Below the pieces are notes generated by a model, which saw only the letters and a list, made by a program, of their open reading frames with translations, was not told where the DNA came from and made no database searches. A program made the translations under genes and the position numbers. This document shows, piece by piece, positions 14,047 through 23,413 of a stretch of 64,000 bases of DNA (the stretch's first letter is position 1; every line of letters begins with the position of its first letter). Source of the DNA: Cercis canadensis (taxonomy: Eukaryota; Streptophyta; Magnoliopsida; Fabales; Fabaceae); the NCBI GenBank assembly GCA_003255065.1, contig QAOA01007183.1, positions 354,761 through 418,760 of the forward strand, read 5' to 3'.

Positions 14047-15190
14047 TGAACCACATCAAAACTGTCCGAGTCAGATATAAGGACGAACCGAAACAGGGTC
14101 TCGAGCCAGATACATTGACTCACCAGGAAACAGTCCCGTCCTAAATACGGTGAACCACAAAAAAAATATCCGAGTGAGATACAGGGACAAACCGAATCAG
14201 GGTCCCGGGCAAGATACAATGACCCACAAGCAAACAGTCCTTTCCCAGATACAGTGAATCACACGAAAAATATCCGAGTCAAATACAGGGCCGAACCGAA
14301 ACAGGGTCTTGGGCCAGATACAATTACGCACCAAGAAATAGTCCCTTCCCAGATACAGTGAAACCCAACAAAAATATCATAGTCGGATACAGGGACGAAA
14401 CCAAAACAGGATACCAGGCCAGATACAATGATCCATTAGGAAACAGTTCCATTCTAGATACAGTGAACCACATCAAAACTATCCGACTCAGATATAGGGA
14501 CGAATCGAAACAGATATAATTACCCACCAGAACATAGTGCCTTCCTAAATATAGTGGAACCCGTGAAAAATATCTGAGTCAGAAATAAGGACGAATAGAA
14601 ACAAGGTCCTGGACAAGATACAATGACCCACCAGGAAATAGTCCCTTCCCAGATACAATGAAACCTAAGAAAAATATCATAGTCAGATATAGGGACGAAC
14701 AGAAACAGGGTCCCAGTCTAGATACAATGACCCACTAGGAAACAGTTCCTTTCCAGATACAGTGAACCACATCAAAACTATCCGAGTCAGATACAAGGAT
14801 GAACCGAAACAAGGTCCCGGGCTAGATACAATGACCCACCAGGAAACAATCACATCCCAAATACAGTGAAACCTAAGAAAAATATCATAGTCAGATACAG
14901 GGACGAAACGAAATAGGGTCCCAAACCAGATACAATGACCCACTAGGAAACAGCTCCCTTCTAGATACAGTGAACCACATCAAAACTATCCGAGTCAGAT
15001 ACAGAGATGAACCGAAACAGATATAATGGCCCAAAAAAAAATAGTGCATTCCCAAATACAATGGAACCTATGAAAAATATTCGAGTCAGAAATAGGGACG
15101 AACAGAAACAGGTTCCCGGGCAAGATACAATGACCCACCAGGAAACAGTCATGTACCAGATATAGTGAATCATAAGAAAAATATCCGAGT

Positions 15191-15195
15191 CAGAT
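15191..15195 (+). repeat. Target-site duplication CAGAT, left copy
   Basis: CAGAT immediately precedes the solo LTR and is repeated at 16628-16632. It falls in the CAGATACA box at the start of a satellite subunit. Confidence 0.93.
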
Positions 15196-16627
15196 TGATG
15201 AACACACTTTTTATACAGTAGTTAACCCTCATATTTAGTCTTTTAAACCTCTTTTGGGCCTATTTGATTGGACTTGGGGCCTCATTTCATGAGTTTGGAT
15301 CCGATTGTGCCTAATTGCATTTTTCAGCAATACTGAGCATTTTATGCTGTCTCTGTGTTTCATGTATATATTTAGTTCTGAATGTCTAAAAATTTCGAGT
15401 CATACCTTGTAGGAAAGCTGAGAGAATTATCTACAACTTTCATTCAGGGCTCCAAAGCCAATTCGGACATCCAGAAGGTCATATGCAGCCTGGAAACCAG
15501 AGAAGAGATGCTGTCATAGGATCCTGACCCGCATGCAGTGTTTGGACCATAACTTGAGATTTATGTGTCGTATAGACTTGAAACGGGTCCCATTGGAAAC
15601 CTAACACATAGAGCTTCAATTGTTATGAAGACCGGTTCACCAGATTGTATATTTTAGATGGTCTTATTTCCTGTCGAAGTTGACTGATGGTTCCAGAAAC
15701 CTGTTCGCACTTAAATGGGCCTAACTTCTTCATTACAAATCCAAATGAGCCCAAACCAAAGCCCAATGAAAGCTAAGGCCCATGGGAATAAGTGTGCCCT
15801 AAGGGCAGTTTAGGTGTGCATGTATTTTTGGAGGTATATATGTTCAGAAATAGGTAGCTGAAATTAAAAATTAGGCATTAGGATTTGTTAGACAACTTTT
15901 CAAGTTTTCTTAGTCTTTAAGTTTTCTCTCTAGATATTTTGTAAGAACTTGGCTTCTCTTGTTCATGGAGGGCTGAATACTCAAATCAATCCAGGTTTTG
16001 GTTGTTCTGATTATTGATTCTGAGATTATACTTTGATTGCTATTCATTTAATGGTTAATCTACTTCTTTGCTTCCTCTGAACTATTTTGCTTGAATTGCT
16101 TAAATTCGAATTTGGATCTTCATGTGTTGATTGCTTAATTGCATGTGATCACAGAGGAACTTAAAGGTTAATTAATGTTTCTAAGCTTTTGGATGAATTA
16201 ATTACCTTGGCTGGATCAGGGACTTAGGTTAAACTGGATTTGAATGAGTGCTTAATTCATTTAGTCTTAGTTGACCCGAATTCTAGTTGCTTAACCAGTG
16301 GATATCCATAGATGACTGAGAGGCTTCTTAATGTGTTCTAAGGCCAAGAACTAGGTTAATCATTGAATGGATTCTTAGAAATCAAGGATGGATTAAAATC
16401 AGAATCAGTTAGACTTGGATTGGTTGTTTTCCTTAAAGTTTACCACCTTTAAATCAATTTTTGTTGATCACTTATACAAACAAAACCCCCCTGTTTATAT
16501 ATTCCAAATTCTGATTCACTAATTAGAGTAATCCTTTGGTTCGACTTAGGGTTGTCTTATGCTACAAGTAGCTTAGGTAAACCGACCTTAAACTTTTACT
16601 AATTTGAGGAGCTTCGGTAGCTCATCA
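15196..16627 (+). mobile_element. Solo LTR, Athila-type, in satellite
   Basis: A complete 1432-bp LTR that starts TGATGAACACAC and ends CAGCTCATCA, with no internal element sequence attached. The matching CAGAT duplications show that it entered as a full element and was then reduced to one LTR by LTR-LTR recombination, the usual origin of solo LTRs. A TATA-like TATATAT lies at 15835-15841 and could be the LTR promoter. The sequence is related to, but distinct from, the LTRs of elements A, C and D. The opposite TSD copy rules out it being a simple fragment of element A, which begins 605 bp downstream. Confidence 0.95.
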
Positions 16628-16632
16628 CAGAT
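16628..16632 (+). repeat. Target-site duplication CAGAT, right copy
   Basis: Directly follows the TCATCA end of the solo LTR and equals 15191-15195. Confidence 0.93.
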
Positions 16633-17232
16633 ACAAGGCCGAACCGAAACAGGGTCCCTGGCCATATACAATGACCCACTAGGAAACAGTCCCTTCCCAG
16701 ATACAGTGAAAGCCAAGAAAAATATCATAGTCAGATACAGGGACGAACCGAAACGGGGTCTCAGACCAGATATAATGACCCGCTAGGAAACAATTCCTTT
16801 CCAATTACAGTGAACCACATCAAAACTATCCGAGTCAGATACAGGGATGAACCGAAATGGGGTCTCGAGCTAGATACAATAACCTACTAGGAAACAGTTC
16901 CTTCCCAGATACAGTAAAACCTAAGAAAAATATCATATTCAGATACAGGGATGAAACAAAACAGGGTCTCAAGCTAGATACAATGACCCACTAGGAAATA
17001 GTTCCTTTTCAAATACGGTGAACCACATCAAAACTATCCGAGTCAGATAAAGGGACGAACTGAAACAGGGTCCCAGGCCAGATACATTGACTCACCAAGA
17101 AACAGTCTCGTCCCAAATACAGTGAACAACATAAAAGTCAGATACATGGACGAACCGAAATAGATACAATGACCCACCATAAAATATTACCTTCCCTGAT
17201 ATAGTGGAGCCCAAGAAAAATACATGAGTTAG
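16628..17232 (+). repeat. Satellite island between two LTR insertions
   Basis: 605 bp, about six monomers, of the same satellite in the same orientation as array 1. It is the continuation of array 1 beyond the solo LTR. The five bases before element A are GTTAG, the predicted left TSD of A. Its right partner is lost. Confidence 0.95.
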
Positions 17233-18665
17233 TGATGAACACACTTTTTATACAGTAATTAACCCTCATATTTAGTATTTTAAACCTCTTTTTGGCTGAA
17301 TTGAGTGGACTTGTGCCACATTTCATGAGTTTGGATCCAATTGAGCTTAAATGTATTTTTCATCAATACTGGGCATTTTATGTTGTCTCTGTGTTTCATG
17401 CATAACTTGAGTTTTGGACATTTAATAATTTTGAATCTTACCTTGTAGGAAAGCAAAGAGAAAGCTATACAACTTTGATTCAGAGCTCCTAGTCTAATTT
17501 AGATGTCTAGTTGGTCATATGCAGCCTGGAAACCAAAGAAGAGATGTTGTCGCAGGATCTTGACCTCCATGCAGTGTTTGGACCATAAATTGAGCTATAG
17601 ATGTCGTATGGATTTGAAACTAGTCCCATTGGAAAGCTAAGACGCAGAGATTCAATTGTTATGAAGACCGGTTCACCAAATTGTATAGTTTAGATGGTCT
17701 TACTGCTTGTCGAAGTTGGCTGATGGTTCCAGAGACCTGTTGGCACTTAAATGGGCCTAACTTCTTCATTACAAGTCCAATTGAGCCCAAACCAAAGTCC
17801 AATGAAAGCTAAGGCCCATGGGAATAAGTGTGACCTGAGGGAAATTTAGGTGTGCATGTATTTTTGGAGGCTTATATGCTCAGAAGGAGGTAGCCGAAAT
17901 TCATTAGGATATTTTAGGAGATATTTTGTAGATAACTTATTCTTGTTTTCTTAGTCTCTAAGTTTCCTCTCTAGATATTTTGTAAACTTGGTCTCTCTTG
18001 TTCATGGAGGGCTGAATACTCAAATCAATCCAGGTTTTGGCGGTTCTGATTATTGATTCTGAGATTATGCTTTGATTGTTATTCATTTAGTGGTTAATCT
18101 ACTTCTTTGCTTCCTCTGAAATATTCTGTTTGAATTGCTTAAATTCAGATTTGGATTTTCATGTGTTGATTTCTTAATTACATGTGATAAAAGAGGAAAT
18201 TAAAGGTTAATTAATGTTTCTAAGCTTTTAGACGGATTAATTACCCTTGGCTGGATTCTGGACTTAGGTAAAACTGGATTTGAATGAGTGCTTAATTCAT
18301 TTAGTCTTAGTTGATCCAAATTTTGGTTGCTTAACCAGTGGATATCCATAGAGGACTGAGAGGCTTCTTGATGTGTTCTAAGGCTAAGACCTAGGTTAAT
18401 AATTGAATGGATTCTTGGAAATCAATGATGGATTAAAATCAGAATCAGTTAGACTTGGATTGGTTGTTTTCCTTAAGGTTTACCACTTTTAATTAATTTC
18501 TATTAATCACTTCAACAAAACAAACCCCCCTGTTTATATGTTCCTAAATTTGATTCACTAATTAGAGTAATCATTTGGTTCGACTTGGTGTTGCCTTATG
18601 CTACAAGTAGCTTTGGTAAACCGAATTTAAAAATCACTAATTTGAGGAGCCTCGGCAGCTCATCA
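17233..18665 (+). repeat. Element A 5' LTR
   Basis: 1433 bp, from TGATGAACACAC to CAGCTCATCA. It groups by shared variants (for example TTTTGAATCTTACCTTG) with the LTRs of element C more than with those of element D. A TATA-like TTATAT lies at 17872-17877 in the position equivalent to the TATATAT of the solo LTR. Confidence 0.95.
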
Positions 18666-18670
18666 AATTT

Positions 18671-18688
18671 TGGCGCTATTGCCGGGGA
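18671..18688 (+). other. Primer binding site of element A (tRNA-Asp, decayed)
   Basis: Five bases after the LTR. TGGCGCTATTGCCGGGGA differs at two adjacent positions (CG to TA) from the perfect tRNA-Asp(GTC) complement seen in elements C and D. Confidence 0.9.
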
Positions 18689-19346
18689 TTATTCTAGTTT
18701 TGAATCAATATTATTAGTAGTGAAATTGACTTTTAACTTCCCCTTGATTCACCCTGCTTGTGTGTGTGTTTGTGTTATTTTTACAGTTTAGGCCACTTTT
18801 TCATTATTTTTTGGCCAACTTTCTATTCTGTGTGAGGCCAGTGGCCATTTTTTTCTTGCTTTGAGGTTTACCTAGATGTTTCAAGTTGTCATTGTGTGAA
18901 TTCTGGTGATTTGGATCATTTCCCACTTGTTTTCCCTTCATTTTGGCTTGATTTAGTGATTTCTGAGTGTACTGTTCTGGCCAAATTGTTGTGCTCCAAT
19001 TAACCTGAAACTTAGTCAATTGAAGGAAAACGGGCCAAAAATTAATAATCATAGCTAAAGCTATGAGATTTAAATTTTTAAGCCAAATTCCACTGTTTTG
19101 ACCACTTTTCCATTTTTTAAAGATTTTTTATTTAATTTTTGAGTTCCATTTTCATCCAGATTTCATGCTGTGGTGGTAGAAAAAATTTTAAAAATGTTTA
19201 GATTCCTTTTCTAGTGTTATTTTGGTGTATTTTTGCCTTTGTTTTGTGCTTTTGGTGTGTTTCTGTTTTAGTCAAATTCTGTCATTTTTGTGTGTTTTTT
19301 TGTATTGTGGTGTGTTTAGGCATTTAGCCATTGATATGCATGATGT
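18689..19346 (+). other. Element A untranslated leader
   Basis: About 660 bp between PBS and gag ATG, T/G-rich, with a short TG run near 18760. Similar leaders occur in C and D. No coding sequence is supported. It holds the hairpin at 19049-19066 and probably packaging signals, which is inference from position only. Confidence 0.75.
19049..19066 (+). other. Leader hairpin of element A
   Basis: TCATAGCT, two loop bases, AGCTATGA: a perfect 8-bp stem. The same place in element D has TCACAGCT/AGCTGTGG, with a T-A pair replaced by C-G. A role in RNA dimerisation or packaging is a guess. Confidence 0.5.
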
Positions 19347-20807
19347 ATGACTAGGTCTTCTTCTTTTGAATTACTTGAAGTAGACCCTGAAATAGAGAGA
19401 ACCTTACATACACTTGCTAGAGCACATAGAGCAACTGATAATACAGAACCGACCATGGTTGAAAATAGACCTCTTGTTGTTATTCTTGTTGTTGACCCTG
19501 TTGATAATACTAATAGAGTTGATAATGCTAACAGGGCTGGAAATAATAATAATAATAACATGCAAACTAGAGATAAAACTCTTAAGGAATTGACTACCCC
19601 TGATGTTGCTTATGAACCTTTAGGGATCCAATATCTTGAAATTGATACTGCTTTTGAATTGAAATCTGGATTGATACACTTGCTGCCAAAGTTCCATGGT
19701 CTTGCAGGTGAAGATCCTCATAAACATCTAAAGGAATTCCATGTGGTTTGTTCCACAATGAGACCACAAGGAATCTCTGAAGAGCACATCAAGTTGAGAG
19801 CATTCCCTTTCTCCCTTGCTGATGCAGCTAAAGATTGGCTCTTTTACTTGTCACAAGGTTCAGTCAGAAATTGGAGTGACATGAAGAAGCTATTCTTGAT
19901 AAAGTTCTTCCCTGCATCCAGAACTACTGCAATTCGAAAAGACATTTGTGGCATACGGCAACTGCTAGGGGAGACACTGCATGAATATTGGGAGAGGTTT
20001 ACGAAGTTGTGTTCAAGCTGTCTTCACCATCAGATAAGTGATCAGTTTTTGATACAATATTTCTATGAGGGCTTGTCACCTCCGGACATAAGTAACATTG
20101 ATTCTGCTAATGGAAGAGCATTAGTAGATAAAACACCAACTGCTGCCAGAGCTTTGATTTCCAATATGGCTGAAAATTCCCAGCAGTTTGGTGCTAGGAT
20201 GATTCCTTCCACTAGGGGAGTCAATGAAGTTTGTGTATAACTTGCTGACCAACAAAGAATGGAGCACAAACTTGATGAATTGACCTTCTTGGTGAGGTAG
20301 TTGGTAGTGGGGCAACAAGTATCTACACCTCAACCTGTAAGCTTGTATGGCATTTGCTCTTGTCCATCTCATTCCACAGATGCATGCCCTACACTTCAAG
20401 ATAGTGATTCTGGAATTCAGGATCCCTCTGTAGCTGCAGCAGGTGTTTTTCCTAGTAGACCTCAATACCAACCACAGCAACAGCCTAGATATGATCCATA
20501 CTCCAACACTTATAACCCTGTTTGGAGAGATCATCCAAATTTTAGATATGACAATGTTGCAGCACCACAACAATAGTCCTCCCAACAACACCAGCAGCAG
20601 CAACAACAGTATAGACAACCATTCCAACAACAGAGCCAATTTCAACCAGCTAGGCAAAGCTAGTTTCAACAAACTAGGCCTCTATTCCAGTAACAACCTA
20701 TGCAACCAGCCGGCTCGTCAACATCCAAACGTGAGCCTTCATTGGAAGATTTGGTGAAGCAGATGGCCACTAGCAACCTCCAGTTCTAGCAAAGGGCAGA
20801 GTCCACC
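19347..20807 (+). pseudogene. gag: gag of element A (broken)
   Basis: Gag would form the retrotransposon capsid in the cytoplasm. The ATG at 19347 is preserved in all three elements. The first 297 codons read openly and include the retrotransposon gag domain at about residues 105-240, with landmarks WLFYLSQGSVRNW and LHEYWERFTKLC. An in-frame TAA at 20238-20240 ends the open stretch (TCA in the other copies). Further stops follow at 20298, 20574, 20661, 20691 and 20787, mostly C-to-T changes in CAG or CAA. The nucleocapsid zinc knuckle, CX2CX4HX4C in C and D, has lost its first Cys here (Tyr at 20346). A Gln-rich linker follows. The gag/protease boundary is approximate. Confidence 0.92.
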
Positions 20808-21929
20808 ATGCAGAATCTGGAAACTCAGATTGGGCAATTGGCATCATTAGTGAGTCGGTTGCTATCCAAGGGTTCTGGCCAATTTCCTTCACAGACAATT
20901 CCCAACCCAAACGGGAAGAATGTGAGTGCTATCACACTGAGGTCTAGAAAATCCTTGCAAGTCCCATCTGAGCCTCAACCTGCAAGCGAGCCCCAACCGG
21001 CAGAGAAAGTAGTTTCTAAGCCAATCACCCTTGCACTTGAGAGCAAGACGCCTGCAGTAGCCCTTCCCTTTCCACAGAGAGCCACTATGTCCAAGAAAAT
21101 ATATGAGGCTGAGAAGGATAAAAAGCTTCTGGAGACTTTCAGGAAAGTGGAAGTTAACATTCAATTGCTGGATGCTATTAAGAAAATTCCTAAATATGCC
21201 AAATTTCTCAAGGAATTATGCACCCAGAGGAGGCGGTTGAAGGGCAATGAGCGAATTAGCATGAGTCAGAACGTTTCAGCCCTTATTCAGCTTCTGCCCC
21301 AGAAATGCAAGGATCCAGGAACTTTCACAATTCCATGTGTTATAGGCAATTCCAAGTTTGAGCATGTCATGCTAAATCTAGGTGCTTCTATAAATGTCAT
21401 ACCTATGTCTGTTTTTAGTTCCCTCGGGCTTGGACCTTTGAGTGCCACAGGAGTTGTGATTCAATTAGCAAACATGAGCAGTGCATATTCAACTGGATTG
21501 ATTGAAGATGAGTTGGTTAGAGTTGATGAGCTGATCTTCCCTACAGATTTCTACATTCTGGAGATGGAGGGACAGTCACAATCCAGCAAGGCTTTACTCA
21601 TTCTGGGTAGACCATTCCTCAAGACCGCACGGACCAAGATTGATGTGTATGCGGGAACTCTATCCATGGAGTTTGGAGATTCTGTTGTGCAGTTCAATAT
21701 TTTTGATGCTATGAAGCATCCCATGGATCAGCATTCTATTTTTCACATTGATGTGATTAATGATTTGGTTGAGGGTGTCTACCATAATTTGTGTGTTGAT
21801 TTACCTGATTTGGTTAGTTTTGATGTAAGTGCCAATCTTGTACTGATTGTGACGGTAATTATGTCTGTGTTATTTGTGTTGAGATCTCTACCTTCTTACG
21901 TGATGATGACTCTGGTTCCCCAGAGCTGA
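20808..21929 (+). pseudogene. Protease region of element A (broken)
   Basis: An open stretch of 373 codons in the gag frame. The first ~150 residues are a linker (SAITLRS, LPFPQRAT motifs). The aspartic protease of the retroviral type covers about residues 165-305, ending with ILGRPFLKTARTKIDV. The catalytic motif, D-L-G-A-S in element C, is N-L-G-A-S here (codon 21375-21377), so the enzyme should be inactive. Near 21827 a small deletion relative to element D shifts the frame, and the last residues before the TGA are out of frame. The first Met is internal to the polyprotein and is not a real start. Confidence 0.9.
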
Positions 21930-22190
21930 CAGTAGTTGCTGTTTATGAGGAGATTCAGTCTACAGACATTGAAATTCAGCCACATAGATTATTGCCCTCT
22001 GCAGTGTAGCCACCCAAGCTAAAGTTGAAGCCTTTGCCTAAGCATCTGAAGTATGCGTATTTGGCATCTGTAGAGCAGCTTCCTGTAATTGTGGCTAACA
22101 ATTTACTTCCTTAGCAAGAGGAAAGATTGCTACTGATTCTGCGAGAGCACAAGCAAGCTATTGGCTGGACGTTAGCAGATATTCCTGGAA
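21930..22190 (+). pseudogene. Element A protease-RT linker (decayed)
   Basis: Aligns with 63031-63330 of element D but lies in a shifted frame between two deletions. It carries a TAG at 22007-22009, at exactly the position where element D has a TAG (63130-63132). Confidence 0.8.
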
Positions 22191-23090
22191 TTGGTTCATC
22201 GCATATTACTTGAAGATGGTGCTAAACCAGTGAGGCAACCCCAGAGGCGATTAAATCATCTCATTCTGGACGTGGTAAAGAAGGAGGTGACTAAGCTTCT
22301 GCAAGCTGGCATCATTTATCCTATATCTGAAAACACTTGGGTGACCCCAGTGCAGGTCATCCCGAAGAAATCCGGGGTTACAGTGGTGGCAAACCAGAAC
22401 AACGAACTGCTACCTACCCAAGTGCAGAACAGCTGGTGGGTCTGCATCGATTATTCGAGGCTAAATCAAGCCACCAGGAAGGATCATTTCCCCCTGCTGT
22501 TCATCAATCAAATGCTAGAGTGGTTAGCTGGGAAATCGCATTACTGCTTCTTGGATGGCTACACTGGATACTTCCAGATTCATATTGCACCGGAGGATCA
22601 AGAGAAGACCACTTTTACATGTCCCTTCGACACATTTTCTTACCGGCGGATTCCTTTCGGCCTTTGCAACGCCTCTAGTACCTTCCAGCGGTGCATGGTG
22701 AGTATATTCTCTGACTTTTTAGAGGAGTGTATGGAGGTGTTTATGGATGATTTTACTGTTTATGGTTCTTCTTTTGATGCATGTCTGAATAGCCTAGCTA
22801 GAGTGCTGCATCGCTGCATTGAAACTAACCTTGTTTTAAATTTTGAAAAATGCCATTTCATGGTAGAGCAGGGTATAGTTTTAGGCCATGTAGTGTCTAG
22901 GAAGGGAGTTGAGGTAGATCCTACTAAAATTGATGTCATTACTACTTTATCTTACTCCACATGCGTGCGGGAAGTTCGGTCATTTCTTGGACATGCAGGT
23001 TTCTATCGGCGCTTTATCAGAGACTTCAGCAAGATAGACATTCCGCTGTCCAACCTTCTACAGAAAGATGTGGAGTTTCTATTTGATTAG
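22191..23090 (+). pseudogene. pol: Reverse transcriptase of element A
   Basis: RT copies the element RNA into DNA inside the particle. 300 open codons cover the whole Ty3/gypsy RT core. Visible landmarks are VIPKKSGVTVV, VCIDYSRLNQATRKDH, CFLDGYTGYFQIHIAPEDQ, IPFGLCN and the catalytic VFMDDF box (the two Asp codons at 22746-22751). The stretch ends at TAG 23088-23090, where element C has CAG (Gln). The 5' limit is not a gene start: the frame is restored here by a deletion of about 14 bp relative to D. The domain is largely intact, but it cannot be expressed as part of this broken polyprotein. Confidence 0.93.
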
Positions 23091-23281
23091 AAGTGCAAGG
23101 AAGCTTTCAACCTCCTGAAGCTAGCTCTGACTAGTACCCCTGTCATTCAGCCACCTGATTGGACACTCCCGTTCGAGCTAATGTGTGACACTTCTAACTA
23201 TGCCTTAGGAGCTGTCTTGGCGCAGCGAGTGGCCAAAGTTTCCCATGTGGTTTACTATGCTTCAAGAACTCTAGATGCTGC
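23091..23281 (+). pseudogene. pol: RNase H start of element A, truncated
   Basis: In-frame continuation after the TAG. It reads through a recognisable N-terminal RNase H segment with CDTSNYALGAVLAQR and YYASRTLDAA, including the first catalytic-type Asp context. It then breaks off exactly where the inverted LTR scrap begins. The remaining RNase H and all of integrase are missing. Confidence 0.88.
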
Positions 23282-23413
23282 TGATGAGCTGCCGAGGCTC
23301 CTCAAATTAATTAATGTTTAAGGTCGGTTACCTAGCTTTTTGCAGCAAGGGGTAGCCCTAAGTCAAACCTAAGGATCGTTCTATTTAGTGAATCATATTA
23401 AGAAGCATGTAAC
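23282..23413 (-). mobile_element. Inverted LTR 3'-end fragment
   Basis: Reading on the minus strand, this is the last ~132 bp of an LTR, ending CAGCTCATCA at 23282. It carries TACATGCTTCT, a variant shared with the nested solo LTR at 39686-41113. It sits between the RNase H of element A and satellite of flipped orientation, so it marks a rearrangement breakpoint. It may be the remnant of a second element inserted in reverse. Confidence 0.9.

Larger units (their letters stand above)
1..15195 (+). repeat. Satellite array 1 (104-bp family, forward orientation)
   Basis: Tandem array of a roughly 104-bp monomer, about 145 copies by length. Each monomer holds three subunits of 34-35 bp that start with CAGATACAGTGAA, CAGATACAGGGACGAACC and CAGATACAATGACCCAC. 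Subunit 1 has an A-rich core (AAGAAAAATATC), subunit 2 has GGTCCCGGGCC and subunit 3 has AGGAAACAGTCCC. Monomers differ by scattered substitutions. A recurrent short form lacks 13 bp between subunits 2 and 3. Many ORFs cross the array, but they are frame-cycling artefacts of a stop-poor repeat and are not called as genes. Centromeric function is possible but is not shown by sequence alone. Confidence 0.97.
17233..23281 (+). mobile_element. Element A: truncated Athila-type Ty3/gypsy retrotransposon
   Basis: Order: 5' LTR, PBS, leader, gag, protease, RT, start of RNase H. The rest of RNase H, integrase and any env-like gene, PPT and 3' LTR are absent. The element stops at 23281, where an inverted LTR scrap follows. 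gag, protease and RT lie in the same frame (codons starting at multiples of 3), as expected of a gag-pol polyprotein, apart from two deletions near 21827 and 22190 that together remove about 21 bases and restore the frame. The copy has many stops, a lost protease aspartate and a mutated PBS, so it is dead. Confidence 0.95.

Noticed and set aside
418..15173. Dozens of 60-126 codon ORFs on both strands in array 1, with recurring MYLGRDCFLVGHCIW-like peptides
   Set aside because: They track the satellite. A 104-bp unit is not a multiple of 3, so one frame cycles through all three frames of a stop-poor monomer. There are no gene-like starts or conserved ends.
1..15195. CRISPR-like array
   Set aside because: The repeats are contiguous and diverged with no unique spacers. 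It is a eukaryotic satellite.
15196..18665. The solo LTR and element A 5' LTR as two ends of one element
   Set aside because: The interval is only satellite, and the solo LTR has its own matching CAGAT duplications.
18585..18791. 68-codon ORF spanning LTR end and PBS (also at 37833-38039)
   Set aside because: It crosses the LTR/PBS boundary. Its presence in two copies reflects shared element sequence.
19316..20672. Minus-strand ORFs over gag (also around 38617, 39367, 60441 and 61489)
   Set aside because: Antisense shadows of the gag frame, with Leu/Ser-rich translations of Asn/Gln codon runs.
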